Source of the DNA: Pseudomonadota bacterium
GTDB taxonomy: Bacteria; Pseudomonadota; Gammaproteobacteria; Burkholderiales; Thiobacillaceae
Assembly (NCBI GenBank): GCA_021791235.1
Contig: JAJYXA010000323.1
Location: 1-11,016, forward strand
Reading direction: 5' to 3'
DNA length: 11,016 bases
Under the pieces are notes generated by a model that ran no database searches, was not told the DNA's origin, and saw nothing but the letters and a program-made list of their open reading frames with translations. Shown here in pieces: positions 1-7,131 of the stretch; within the stretch, counting starts at the first letter, position 1, and every line of letters begins with the position of its first letter. Both the position numbers and the translations under genes were made by a program.

Positions 1-1
1 C

Positions 2-2206
2 ACCCGCTTCCCGCAGGTCGAGGAGGTGTTCGAGGATGTCATGGCCGAGGCCTTGGCGGTGCTCACGCGCAAAGGCATCGAGGCCTACCTCGAAGCGGGT
101 CGCTTGATCGGCAAGCTGGGGCGCGGCGTCGAGCCGATGCTGGCGTTCCTGGAGGAGTGGCCGTCCGCCGCCAAGGCCGTCGGCGAATCCGCCTTGCCCG
201 CCGTCATGGCGCTGATCCAGCGCTTACAGAAATCGCCCAATGGCAAGGCGATCACGCCCTTCCTGCAGACGCTGGCGCCGGTCGCGCGCCGGCTGCAGTC
301 GCAGGAACTGTTGCAGCATTACCTCGACATCACCCTGGACCTGAAGGCGCGCACCACCGGCTCCATCCATGGCCACCACACCACGTTTCCCAGCCCCGGC
401 CTGCCGGAATTCTTCGCGCAGGCGCCCAACCTGCTCGGCCAGCTCACGCTCGCCGGCCTGAAGAACTGGGTCGAATACGGCATCCGCAACTACCGCACCC
501 ACCCCGAGCGGCAGAAGGACTACTTCAGCCTGCAATCGGCCGACGCGCGCGCCGTGCTGCAGCGCGAGCGCCATGGAACATTATTGGTGGACGTCGAGCG
601 CAAGCTCGATCTCTACCTGCGTGGCCTGTGGCAGGACAGCGACCACCTGGTGCCGTACTCCACCGCGTTCGACGAACTGCGTAAGCCGGTGCCGTATTAC
701 GACAAGCTCGGCATCCGCCTGCCGGACGTATACGACGATGCAGGCGACGTCTCCGGCCTCGACCGTTACCGTGCCACGCTCGCCCACATCGTCGGCCACC
801 GCCGCTGGTCCGAGGCGCAGATCGCCGACAACTGGAGCCCGTTCCAGCGCATGGCGGTGGAGTTCTTCGAGGACTGCCGCATCGAGACGCTGCTGATCCG
901 CGAATATCCCGGCCTGCGCAAGCTGTTCCTCGCGCTGCATCCGAAACCCCTGGAGACCGCCTGCGACCCGGAAACCACCTCCTGCCTGCGCCACCGCATG
1001 GCGATGCTGTCGCGCGCGCTGCTCGATTCCGATCACGGCTATCTTGACGCCGACCTCGTCGATTACGTGCAGCGCTTCCACACGGTCATGGCGCAGGGTG
1101 AATCCTCCACGCACGAAATCGCCGCACTGGCCTTGAGCTATGTCGCCAGGACCCGCCGCCAGAGCGACCAGTTCGCCAGGGTGCATTTCGCCGACACCGT
1201 GGTCGACTACCGCGACGACAATCGCCAGCTGTGGAAATTCATCGAGGCGGGCGACGAGGAAGAAGCCTTCGACGAAGAACGCAAGATCGAGCCGGGCGAG
1301 GAAATCCGCGGCCTGCCGCCGCGCCACTATCCCGAGTGGGATTACAGCAGCCAGACCTATCGTCCTGACTGGGCGAGCGTATACGAAGCCTTGCATGCCA
1401 GCGGCAACCCCGCCGACATCGACCGCCTGCTCGCCAAGCACGCCGCGCTCGCCAAGCGGCTGAAGAAAATGCTCGACCTGCTGAAGCCGCAGGACAAGGT
1501 GCGCATCCGCTACCAGGAGGAGGGCAGCGAGCTCGACCTCGACGTCGCCATCCGCTCGCTGATCGACTTCAAGGGCGGCGCCACCCCCGACCCGCGCATC
1601 AACATGAGCCACAGGACCTCCGGCCGCGACATTGCCGTCATGCTGCTGCTGGATCTGTCTGAGTCGCTCAACGAGAAAGCCGCGGGCAGCGACCAGACCA
1701 TCCTCGAACTGAGCCAGGAGGCGGTGTCGCTGCTGGCCTGGGCGATCGAGAAACTGGGCGACCCCTTCGCCATCGCCGGTTTCCACTCCAACACCCGCCA
1801 CGACGTGCGCTACCTGCACATCAAGGGCTATGGCGAGCACTTCAACGACGAGGTGAAAGCGCGGCTGGCCGCAATGGAAGCAGGCTACTCTACCCGCATG
1901 GGCGCGGCGATGCGCCACGCCGCGCACTATCTCGGCGCGCGTTCCGCCGACAAGAAGCTCATGCTCATCCTCACCGACGGCAAGCCGTCCGACGTCGATG
2001 CCCACGACGAGCGCCTGCTGATCGAGGACGCCCGCCAGGCCGTCAAGGAACTCGACCAGCAGGGCATTTTCCCCTACTGCATCAGCCTCGACCCCAAGGC
2101 CGACGAATACGTCGGCGACATCTTCGGCCGCCAGTACACCGTCATCGACCATGTCGAGCGGCTGCCGGAGCGGCTGCCGCAGCTGTTCATGGCGCTGACG
2201 AAGTAA
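2..2206 (+). CDS. cbbO: CbbO, VWA-domain subunit of CbbQO Rubisco activase (5' partial)
   Basis: CbbO pairs with the MoxR-type AAA+ ATPase CbbQ to form a Rubisco activase. CbbO is thought to recruit Rubisco through its von Willebrand A (VWA) domain while CbbQ drives removal of inhibitory sugar phosphates. The frame is open to the left edge, and the residues before the GTG at 26 (TRFPQVEE) read as normal protein, so the true start is probably upstream and about 30-50 residues are missing. Numbered from that GTG, the protein has a helical N-terminal half with the family stretch ADARAVLQRERHGTL near 171-185, an acidic segment near 411-425, and a C-terminal VWA domain. The VWA domain carries an intact metal-binding DLSES (543-547) and TDG (650-652). 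NorD is the closest alternative family, but it is shorter (around 640 residues), whereas this fragment alone exceeds 730. The upstream cbbQ and cbbLS genes are outside the window, so the cbb operon context is inferred. Confidence 0.85.
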   Translation, partial: TRFPQVEEVFEDVMAEALAVLTRKGIEAYLEAGRLIGKLGRGVEPMLAFLEEWPSAAKAVGESALPAVMALIQRLQKSPNGKAITPFLQTLAPVARRLQSQELLQHYLDITLDLKARTTGSIHGHHTTFPSPGLPEFFAQAPNLLGQLTLAGLKNWVEYGIRNYRTHPERQKDYFSLQSADARAVLQRERHGTLLVDVERKLDLYLRGLWQDSDHLVPYSTAFDELRKPVPYYDKLGIRLPDVYDDAGDVSGLDRYRATLAHIVGHRRWSEAQIADNWSPFQRMAVEFFEDCRIETLLIREYPGLRKLFLALHPKPLETACDPETTSCLRHRMAMLSRALLDSDHGYLDADLVDYVQRFHTVMAQGESSTHEIAALALSYVARTRRQSDQFARVHFADTVVDYRDDNRQLWKFIEAGDEEEAFDEERKIEPGEEIRGLPPRHYPEWDYSSQTYRPDWASVYEALHASGNPADIDRLLAKHAALAKRLKKMLDLLKPQDKVRIRYQEEGSELDLDVAIRSLIDFKGGATPDPRINMSHRTSGRDIAVMLLLDLSESLNEKAAGSDQTILELSQEAVSLLAWAIEKLGDPFAIAGFHSNTRHDVRYLHIKGYGEHFNDEVKARLAAMEAGYSTRMGAAMRHAAHYLGARSADKKLMLILTDGKPSDVDAHDERLLIEDARQAVKELDQQGIFPYCISLDPKADEYVGDIFGRQYTVIDHVERLPERLPQLFMALTK

Positions 2207-2235
2207 GGCAAAGGCACGTCCAGGCGACGATGGGA

Positions 2236-2287
2236 GGGCTTGTCGCGCCGACGCTGCGCCACCACAGGGGGTGGCGCAGATAAGCCC
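2236..2287 (+). other. Candidate three-way-junction RNA fold after cbbO
   Basis: Three nested helices can be drawn. The closing stem is gggctt (2236-2241) with aagccc (2282-2287). A short hairpin follows, gtcg-cgc-cgac (2242-2252). The third is a perfect 10-bp hairpin, ctgcgccacc (2254-2263) with ggtggcgcag (2270-2279), with a 6-base loop. There is no T-run, so it is not a classical intrinsic terminator. It starts 30 bases after the cbbO stop and could be a 3' end stabiliser, a Rho-dependent pause, a small RNA, or a repeat element. The base pairing is directly visible; the function is unknown. Confidence 0.45.
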
Positions 2288-2409
2288 CTGTATCGAATCA
2301 AGTTTTCTGCGTTCAGGCCGTTATCAAGCGTGCTATCCATTCAAACGGCACGCCGTGACCAGCTGGGAGGCTCTCTGGCTGCTCATGGCGCCCATCAGAT
2401 GGCTACTTG

Positions 2410-2415
2410 TATAAC
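2410..2415 (+). promoter_or_regulatory. Possible -10 box for the PAS-GGDEF-EAL gene
   Basis: TATAAC matches five of six bases of the sigma-70 -10 consensus, in otherwise GC-rich DNA, 36 bases before the ATG at 2452. No good -35 box lies 16-18 bases upstream, so the call is weak. If it is real, the transcript starts near 2421, which excludes the TTG at 2407 as start codon. The rest of 2207-2451 shows no gene. Confidence 0.3.
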
Positions 2416-2451
2416 CGAACAGGGCTTCCTGCGCATGCGCAGCAAATAACA

Positions 2452-5199
2452 ATGAACGCGGCAACCCACTCAAAACTCAGCCTCAAGCCAGCTGTTCTGA
2501 CGCCGCTGGCGCTGGCGCTGTTCGTGCTCGTCATCGGATTTTTCAGCGGCTATTGGGGCCACGCGAAGACACACGAGGGAGGCGAAGTATGGATGTTCGG
2601 CATGCTTGCGGCCGGACTCGGCGGTGGGCTGTTCGGCTTCTTCTATGTGCTCACCCAGCGGGTGGAGAAGCGGCTCGCCTTGTCCCAGGCCGAACTCAGG
2701 GAGAGTGAAGCGCGTTTCCGCATGCTGGTCGAGAGCTCGAGCGACCTGATCTGGGAAGTGGATGCGCGCGGCATCTACACCTATGTCAGTCCGAAGATCC
2801 GCGAATTGCTGGGCTACACGCCCGAGGAAGTCATCGGCAAAACGCCTTTCGACCTGATGCCTGCCGGCGAGGCGGAGCGCGTACGCACAGAGTTCAGCGG
2901 GATCGCGGCATCGCGACAGCCGGGTTTCGGTATCGAAAACATCAACTGCCACAAGGATGGCCATGAGGTGGTGCTCGAAACCAACGCCGTGCCCATTTTC
3001 GGCCCGACCGGAGAACTTGTCGGGTATCGCGGCATGGATCGCGACATCACCACGCGCAAACAGGTTGAGCGGGCCCTGCGCCAGAGCCAGGAAAACCTCG
3101 CCGAAGCGCAGCGCATCGCCAGCCTGGGTAGCTGGGAATGGGATATCGTCCAGGGCGACCTGCACTGGTCCGACGGGATCTACCGCATCTTCGGCCTGTC
3201 GCCCGAAGGTTTCGGCGCGACCTACGCGACATTCCTCCAGCGCGTTCATCCCGATGACCGCACCCGGGTCCAGCAGGCCGTCAAGGCGGCGCTCGAGCAC
3301 GGCAGGCCTTATGGCATCGATCACCGGATCGTGCGTCCGGACGGTTCGGAGCGCGTGGTCCAGGAGCGGGGGGAGGTCACGTACGACGCGGACGGCAACG
3401 CCGTTCGCATGGTCGGGACGGTGCAGGACATCACCGACCAGAAACTCGCCGAATTGCGGCTGCACCAGGCGGCCAAGGTCTTCGAAAACACCAGCGAAGG
3501 CGTCATGATCACCGACGCCGACCAGCGCATCATGGCGGTGAACCAGGCCTTCACGCGCATTACCGGGTATGGCGAAGAGGAGGTCAGGGGCCGCGAACCG
3601 ACGTTGCTGCGATCCGGGCGGCACGACGGCGACTACTACCGCAGGATGTGGGCGGCCATCCACACCAGCGGACGCTGGCAAGGCGAAATCTGGAACCGGC
3701 GCAAGGATGGGGCCGACTATCCCGAGTGGCTCAACATCAGCGTGGTACGGGATGACGCCGGCGCCATCATCAACTACATCGGCGTATTCGCGGATATCAC
3801 CTCCATCAAGGAAGCCCAGGACAAACTCGAATACACGGCGCACCACGACGCCCTCACGGGACTGCCGAACCGGGTGCTGTTCCGCGACCGCCTGGAGCAG
3901 GCATTGGCCATGTCCCGCAGGAACGGCGGCGGGGTGGCCGTGCTGTTCGTCGACCTGGATCGGTTCAAGGTGATCAACGACACCCTAGGCCATGAGGCGG
4001 GCGACCTGTTGCTGCAGGAAGTTGCGCGACGCCTGATCAGCTGCATGCGCGAGGAAGACACCGTGGCGCGCATGGGGGGCGACGAGTTCGTCGTGATCCA
4101 GAAGGGGGTCGTGCACCCTGAGGATGCCGCCCTGCTGGCGACCAGGATGCTGGCGGAAATCAACCGCCCGTTTTCGCTGGCGGGTCATGAAATCATGACC
4201 AGCCTCAGCATCGGCATCAGCCTCTACCCGCAGGACGGGGAAGACGTCAGCGCCCTGCTGAAAAACGCCGATGCCGCCATGTACCGCGCGAAGGAAAAGG
4301 GGCGGAACGGCTATCAGTATTACTCCAATGAAATGACCGCAGCGGGGATCGAGCGCCTGGAACTGGAAAGCGACTTGCGTCAGGCGCTGCAGCGGGACGA
4401 GCTCCGGGTGTATTACCAGCCCCAGGTCGATCTCGCGACCGGCCGGATTGTCGGCGCGGAAGCGCTCGTGCGCTGGCAACACGCTTCCCGCGGGATGATC
4501 CAGCCGAGCGTGTTCATCCCGATGGCCGAGGACAACGGGATGATCGGCCAGATAGGCGAATGGGTTCTCAACACGGCGTGCACCGACGCCAAGGCCTGGC
4601 AGGTGGCGGGCCTGCCGGACCTGCGGATGGCGGTGAACGTCTCGGGCCGCCAGGTTGGCATCGATCACATGGTGGACAAGGTCGCCGCCGCCTTGAAGAA
4701 CTCGGGCCTTGCCCCGCAATTCCTGGAGATCGAGGTCACGGAAAGCGTGGTCATGCAGGACGCCACCCGGGCCATCTCCACGCTGAATGCCCTCAAGGCT
4801 ATGGGGGTCACGCTGGCCATCGATGATTTCGGTACCGGCTACTCGTCGTTGAGCTACCTGAAGCGTTTCCCGCTCAACAAGCTCAAGATCGACAAGTCCT
4901 TCATCGACGGGATGGTGGACGACCCGGATGACGCAGCGATCGTCATGGCCATCATCGCGATGGCGCAAAGCCTGCGGCACACGGTAATCGCCGAAGGCGT
5001 GGAAACCGAAGCGCAGGCCGAACGTCTGCGCGCATACGGCTGCGATGAAATGCAGGGCTATCTTTTCAGCCGCCCCCTGCCGCGCGACCAGTTTGTCGAA
5101 TTGCTCCGGAACGCCTCCGCTCCCGGCGCCGACGTCAGGGTGGCCCCCGGCCATCCGCGCATTGCAACAGTGCGTGGCATCGGCGCGGGCGTGGCATGA
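2452..5199 (+). CDS. Membrane PAS-PAS-PAS-GGDEF-EAL cyclic-di-GMP synthase/phosphodiesterase
   Basis: This is a 915-residue inner-membrane signalling protein with both c-di-GMP-making (GGDEF) and c-di-GMP-cleaving (EAL) domains. Two membrane segments (about 14-35 and 46-67) are separated by a very short periplasmic loop, so sensing is probably cytoplasmic, through three PAS domains at about 84-200, 218-328 and 338-450. The GGDEF domain (about 459-625) has an intact GGDEF at 542-546 and an RxxD inhibitory site (REED, 533-536) at the standard five-residue spacing. The EAL domain (about 640-890) keeps EALVRW (from 670), the glutamate of EVTES, DDFGTG (from 791), the LKIDKSF lysine and AEGVE. Both activities therefore look competent; which dominates cannot be read from sequence. 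The ATG at 2452 is preferred over an in-frame TTG at 2407 because the protein then begins just before the first membrane segment. No clear Shine-Dalgarno sequence is seen for either. It converges with the gene ending at 5215. Confidence 0.93.
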   Translation: MNAATHSKLSLKPAVLTPLALALFVLVIGFFSGYWGHAKTHEGGEVWMFGMLAAGLGGGLFGFFYVLTQRVEKRLALSQAELRESEARFRMLVESSSDLIWEVDARGIYTYVSPKIRELLGYTPEEVIGKTPFDLMPAGEAERVRTEFSGIAASRQPGFGIENINCHKDGHEVVLETNAVPIFGPTGELVGYRGMDRDITTRKQVERALRQSQENLAEAQRIASLGSWEWDIVQGDLHWSDGIYRIFGLSPEGFGATYATFLQRVHPDDRTRVQQAVKAALEHGRPYGIDHRIVRPDGSERVVQERGEVTYDADGNAVRMVGTVQDITDQKLAELRLHQAAKVFENTSEGVMITDADQRIMAVNQAFTRITGYGEEEVRGREPTLLRSGRHDGDYYRRMWAAIHTSGRWQGEIWNRRKDGADYPEWLNISVVRDDAGAIINYIGVFADITSIKEAQDKLEYTAHHDALTGLPNRVLFRDRLEQALAMSRRNGGGVAVLFVDLDRFKVINDTLGHEAGDLLLQEVARRLISCMREEDTVARMGGDEFVVIQKGVVHPEDAALLATRMLAEINRPFSLAGHEIMTSLSIGISLYPQDGEDVSALLKNADAAMYRAKEKGRNGYQYYSNEMTAAGIERLELESDLRQALQRDELRVYYQPQVDLATGRIVGAEALVRWQHASRGMIQPSVFIPMAEDNGMIGQIGEWVLNTACTDAKAWQVAGLPDLRMAVNVSGRQVGIDHMVDKVAAALKNSGLAPQFLEIEVTESVVMQDATRAISTLNALKAMGVTLAIDDFGTGYSSLSYLKRFPLNKLKIDKSFIDGMVDDPDDAAIVMAIIAMAQSLRHTVIAEGVETEAQAERLRAYGCDEMQGYLFSRPLPRDQFVELLRNASAPGADVRVAPGHPRIATVRGIGAGVA

Positions 5200-5214
5200 C
5201 GCCGGGTGTCACGC

Positions 5215-5541
5215 CTACGCCTGCCACACCCCATACCCCGCTTCGCGAAAATCGATCGCCAGCTCCACTTCCAGGTCGCGCGCGTCGTCATACGTGAGCG
5301 GGCCATAGAGTTCGTACAGCTCGGGCAGGAGTCGCAGACCGAATTGCTTCACGAAGCGATTGGACTGGATGCCGGCCTTGTGTTTGTCGAAGCGCACGTC
5401 GGGGTCCAGCCCCGTCATGCCCACATAGATGCACGGTTTGCCCTCGATGTAACCGGGGTTGGCCTTCCTGAACCGGCCTTCGTAGAGAACGTCTTTCGAC
5501 AGTTCGATCACATAGACGTGATAGTGGTCCCGACGTCCCAT
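5215..5541 (-). CDS. Small GIY-YIG-domain protein, putative nuclease-fold protein
   Basis: This 108-residue protein is almost entirely one GIY-YIG-like domain. The first strand reads HVYVIEL (8-14) in place of GIY, and the second reads IYVGMT (38-43) in place of YIG. They are followed by the basic helix with R50 and H54 (VRFDKHK) and a late acidic helix with E91/E93, so candidates for the catalytic Arg, His and Glu of the superfamily are present. UvrC, endonucleases such as I-TevI and many small stand-alone proteins of unknown role share this fold. The separation between the two strands is unusually long (about 26 residues). It starts 13 bases after the stop of the diguanylate cyclase gene and is probably co-transcribed with it. 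No strong Shine-Dalgarno sequence is seen. An earlier in-frame start at 5625 would overlap the cyclase gene and adds only low-complexity residues. Substrate and biological role are not known. Confidence 0.75.
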   Translation of the reverse strand: MGRRDHYHVYVIELSKDVLYEGRFRKANPGYIEGKPCIYVGMTGLDPDVRFDKHKAGIQSNRFVKQFGLRLLPELYELYGPLTYDDARDLEVELAIDFREAGYGVWQA

Positions 5542-5554
5542 GGCGAGCGCGGCT

Positions 5555-6838
5555 TCACGCGCCTGACGCGGCGGCCTCGCGGAAGGTATGCTTGCCGTCG
5601 CGTTTTGCCGCGTAGAGCGCCGCATCGGCTTTCTTCAGCAGGTCGCTCAGCGTTTCGCCGTCGCTGCAGCACATGGCGATCCCCACCGACGCCCCGATCT
5701 GTGCGGTGCCCCCTGCGGCAAGCGGGATCGGCCGGCACAGGCTGTCCACCACGCGGCCCGCGACCTCGCGCGCCGCTGCCGCATCGTCGACCTGGCCCAG
5801 CACGATGACGAACTCGTCGCCGCCGAAACGGGCGATCACATCCGCTTCGCGGAGCAGCTGCTTCATCCGGTTTGCGGCCGTCACCAGCACCTCGTCGCCC
5901 GCGGCATGTCCATAGCGGTCGTTGACGGCCTTGAAGTCGTCCAGATCGATGGCCAGCACGGCCATCTGTATCCCTGAGCGCCTCGCGCCGGCGATCAGGT
6001 GCGTTTCGTTCTCCTGCAGGAAGCGCCGGTTGGCCAGGCCCGTCAGCGGGTCGCGCAGGCTGAGTTGCCGGATCGTCTGCTCGGCATGGATGCCAGCCCG
6101 GATCAGGCGCACGGTTTCCCGGTACAGCCCGAGCAGGGCCAGGCCCATCCACAGTCCGGCCAGTCCCAGCAGCGCCGACGACAGGTTCTCGCCGCGTATG
6201 CGCGCCGCTTCGCGCGTTTCCAGCTGGTTCAGCTCTTCGCGTTCGGTATCGATCAGGATGCGGTGGATCTGTTCGATGGCGGATTGGTCGAATCCCCCCA
6301 GTACCTGTTCCGGCGGCGTTGCGGCGCCCCCCGTGGCGCCTTGCTGGAGCGCGCTGAATCCGGTCTCCAATGCCGACTGCAGGGCGGGCAGCGGCGTCAG
6401 GCGGGCCGCCTGGGCGCCGTCGGCGCCGATCAGGGCGATCAGCTGTGCGGCACTGGGGCACGACGACAGGCGGCAGATCAGGCTGGGATCGAGATCGGTG
6501 CGGTTATGCGACTCGGCGTATTTGCGCACCGCGTTGTCGAGGTTGAGCAGGTAGGTGCGCAGCGCGTCGATGTAGGCGATGACCTGCCGCGTGTGGTCAA
6601 CCGAGCGGATGGCCTTTTCCGAGCGCTGGTTCTGGTAGACAATCATGGCGAACAGCACCGTGATGATGAGGGCGAAGATCAGCAGGCCCTTGTTGAGCAC
6701 CCGCCTGAAGCCGGCAAAGACGGAGCCGTCGATTCCGGTTTGCTTTGGGGGCGTGCCCGGATTCATTCCAAGCGCTGCGGCGAAGCGGGATATCAAGATA
6801 TTTTTGCTCTGGTGCATGAATAAGAAGGGTCCGAACAT
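5555..6838 (-). CDS. Membrane diguanylate cyclase with CHASE3-like periplasmic sensor
   Basis: This 427-residue protein makes c-di-GMP from two GTP. A membrane segment at about 50-68 is followed by a mostly helical periplasmic domain of about 150 residues. Its opening (VDHTRQVIAYIDALRTYLL) resembles CHASE3 four-helix sensors. The second membrane segment is at 219-239. The cytoplasmic GGDEF domain contains DPLTGLANRR, an intact GGDEF at 339-343 and an RxxD product-inhibition site (READ, 330-333) five residues before it, so it should be active and feedback-inhibited. There is no EAL or HD-GYP domain. The periplasmic part has two cysteines, C122 and C127, that could form a disulfide. Alternative starts at M8 (6817) and M25 (6766) cannot be excluded, since none has a clear Shine-Dalgarno sequence. 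It is transcribed divergently from msrA and leads a probable two-gene operon with the GIY-YIG gene. Confidence 0.9.
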   Translation of the reverse strand: MFGPFLFMHQSKNILISRFAAALGMNPGTPPKQTGIDGSVFAGFRRVLNKGLLIFALIITVLFAMIVYQNQRSEKAIRSVDHTRQVIAYIDALRTYLLNLDNAVRKYAESHNRTDLDPSLICRLSSCPSAAQLIALIGADGAQAARLTPLPALQSALETGFSALQQGATGGAATPPEQVLGGFDQSAIEQIHRILIDTEREELNQLETREAARIRGENLSSALLGLAGLWMGLALLGLYRETVRLIRAGIHAEQTIRQLSLRDPLTGLANRRFLQENETHLIAGARRSGIQMAVLAIDLDDFKAVNDRYGHAAGDEVLVTAANRMKQLLREADVIARFGGDEFVIVLGQVDDAAAAREVAGRVVDSLCRPIPLAAGGTAQIGASVGIAMCCSDGETLSDLLKKADAALYAAKRDGKHTFREAAASGA

Positions 6839-6892
6839 GTTTGCCCAATTGGGGCCGCCAAGGCGGAAGAAAGTTCTCCGGCAGCGGCCTCC

Positions 6893-6920
6893 ATACTAGC
6901 GGGCTGTTGCGCCAAATCAA
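6893..6920 (-). promoter_or_regulatory. Possible sigma-70 promoter for the diguanylate cyclase operon
   Basis: Read on the minus strand, TTGATT (6920-6915) and TAGTAT (6898-6893) are separated by 16 bases; each matches four of six consensus bases. Transcription would begin near 6885, about 47 bases before the ATG at 6838. The match is moderate and untested. Confidence 0.35.
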
Positions 6921-6922
6921 CA

Positions 6923-6948
6923 CGCTTCCCTCCCCGCGCGGGGAAGCG
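6923..6948. repeat. Inverted repeat in the divergent cyclase/msrA intergenic region
   Basis: Arms cgcttccc (6923-6930) and gggaagcg (6941-6948) are perfect complements around a 10-base GC-rich loop. The loop edge tccccgcgcgggga is itself nearly self-complementary, so two alternative foldings compete. It sits just upstream (minus-strand sense) of the proposed cyclase promoter. It may be an operator or a small REP-like element; there is no T-run. Confidence 0.4.
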
Positions 6949-6963
6949 CGTGCAGAGGACCAA

Positions 6964-6993
6964 GGAAACCATGTCCGGGGCGCAGTGTCGAAA
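6964..6993 (+). promoter_or_regulatory. Possible ECF-sigma-type promoter for msrA
   Basis: GGAAACC (6964-6970) and GTCGAAA (6987-6993) are 16 bases apart, resembling the GGAAC / GTC-type boxes used by extracytoplasmic-function sigma factors. In Neisseria, msrAB is known to be controlled by an ECF sigma factor, which makes this plausible. The transcript would have a leader of about 130 bases. The match is by eye only. Confidence 0.27.
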
Positions 6994-7051
6994 GAGTGCA
7001 ACGCCAAAACGGCCTGGACAGGGATAGGATGAAGCAGGACATCGCGGGATC

Positions 7052-7102
7052 GGCCTGGTGCGCATGAATCGCACGCGATCAGGCGCATGCACCCGACAGG
7101 CC
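7052..7102 (+). other. Possible structured 5' leader of msrA
   Basis: An imperfect stem joins ggcctg (7052-7057) with caggcc (7097-7102) and gtgc (7058-7061) with gcac (7089-7092). Inside it is a small hairpin, atcgc (7068-7072) with gcgat (7075-7079). The sequence gcgcatg occurs twice as a direct repeat (7060 and 7083). The element lies 30 bases before the msrA start. It could affect msrA expression or be chance pairing in GC-rich DNA. Confidence 0.25.
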
Positions 7103-7131
7103 TTCCAGATCAAAGCAAAGGAGTACGCATC

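Noticed and set aside
581..2152. Long open frame (523 codons) antisense to cbbO
   Set aside because: It is the usual antisense shadow of a GC-rich, codon-biased gene; the sense frame has clear CbbO/VWA motifs and the antisense product shows no recognisable domain.
2..2206. NorD (nitric oxide reductase accessory protein) as the identity of the first gene
   Set aside because: NorD shares the VWA domain but is about 100 residues shorter; the length and the QRERHGTL-type segment fit CbbO better. It remains possible until the upstream genes are seen.
2240..2449. 69-codon plus-strand frame between cbbO and the PAS gene
   Set aside because: It has no ribosome site or family character, and it runs through the folded element and the proposed -10 box.
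2207..2451. A c-di-GMP (GEMM) riboswitch before the GGDEF-EAL gene
   Set aside because: I looked because of the downstream gene, but the fold at 2236-2287 lacks the GEMM core arrangement I know and sits far from the start.
2470..5154. Long minus-strand open frames antisense to the PAS-GGDEF-EAL gene
   Set aside because: Their sense strand carries complete PAS, GGDEF and EAL motifs; the antisense frames show only composition-driven sequence.
5193..5215. Short hairpin between the convergent genes (ggc-a-tgac with gtca-c-gcc)
   Set aside because: Seven pairs with an A-C mismatch, no T-run, and overlapping both coding ends; too weak to call a terminator.
5542..5625. Longer N terminus for the GIY-YIG gene
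   Set aside because: It would overlap the 3' end of the cyclase gene and adds residues with no family character; the ATG at 5541 begins directly before the domain.
6841..7032. 63-codon plus-strand frame in the cyclase/msrA gap
   Set aside because: It has no Shine-Dalgarno site or domain, and it crosses the inverted repeat and promoter-like boxes.
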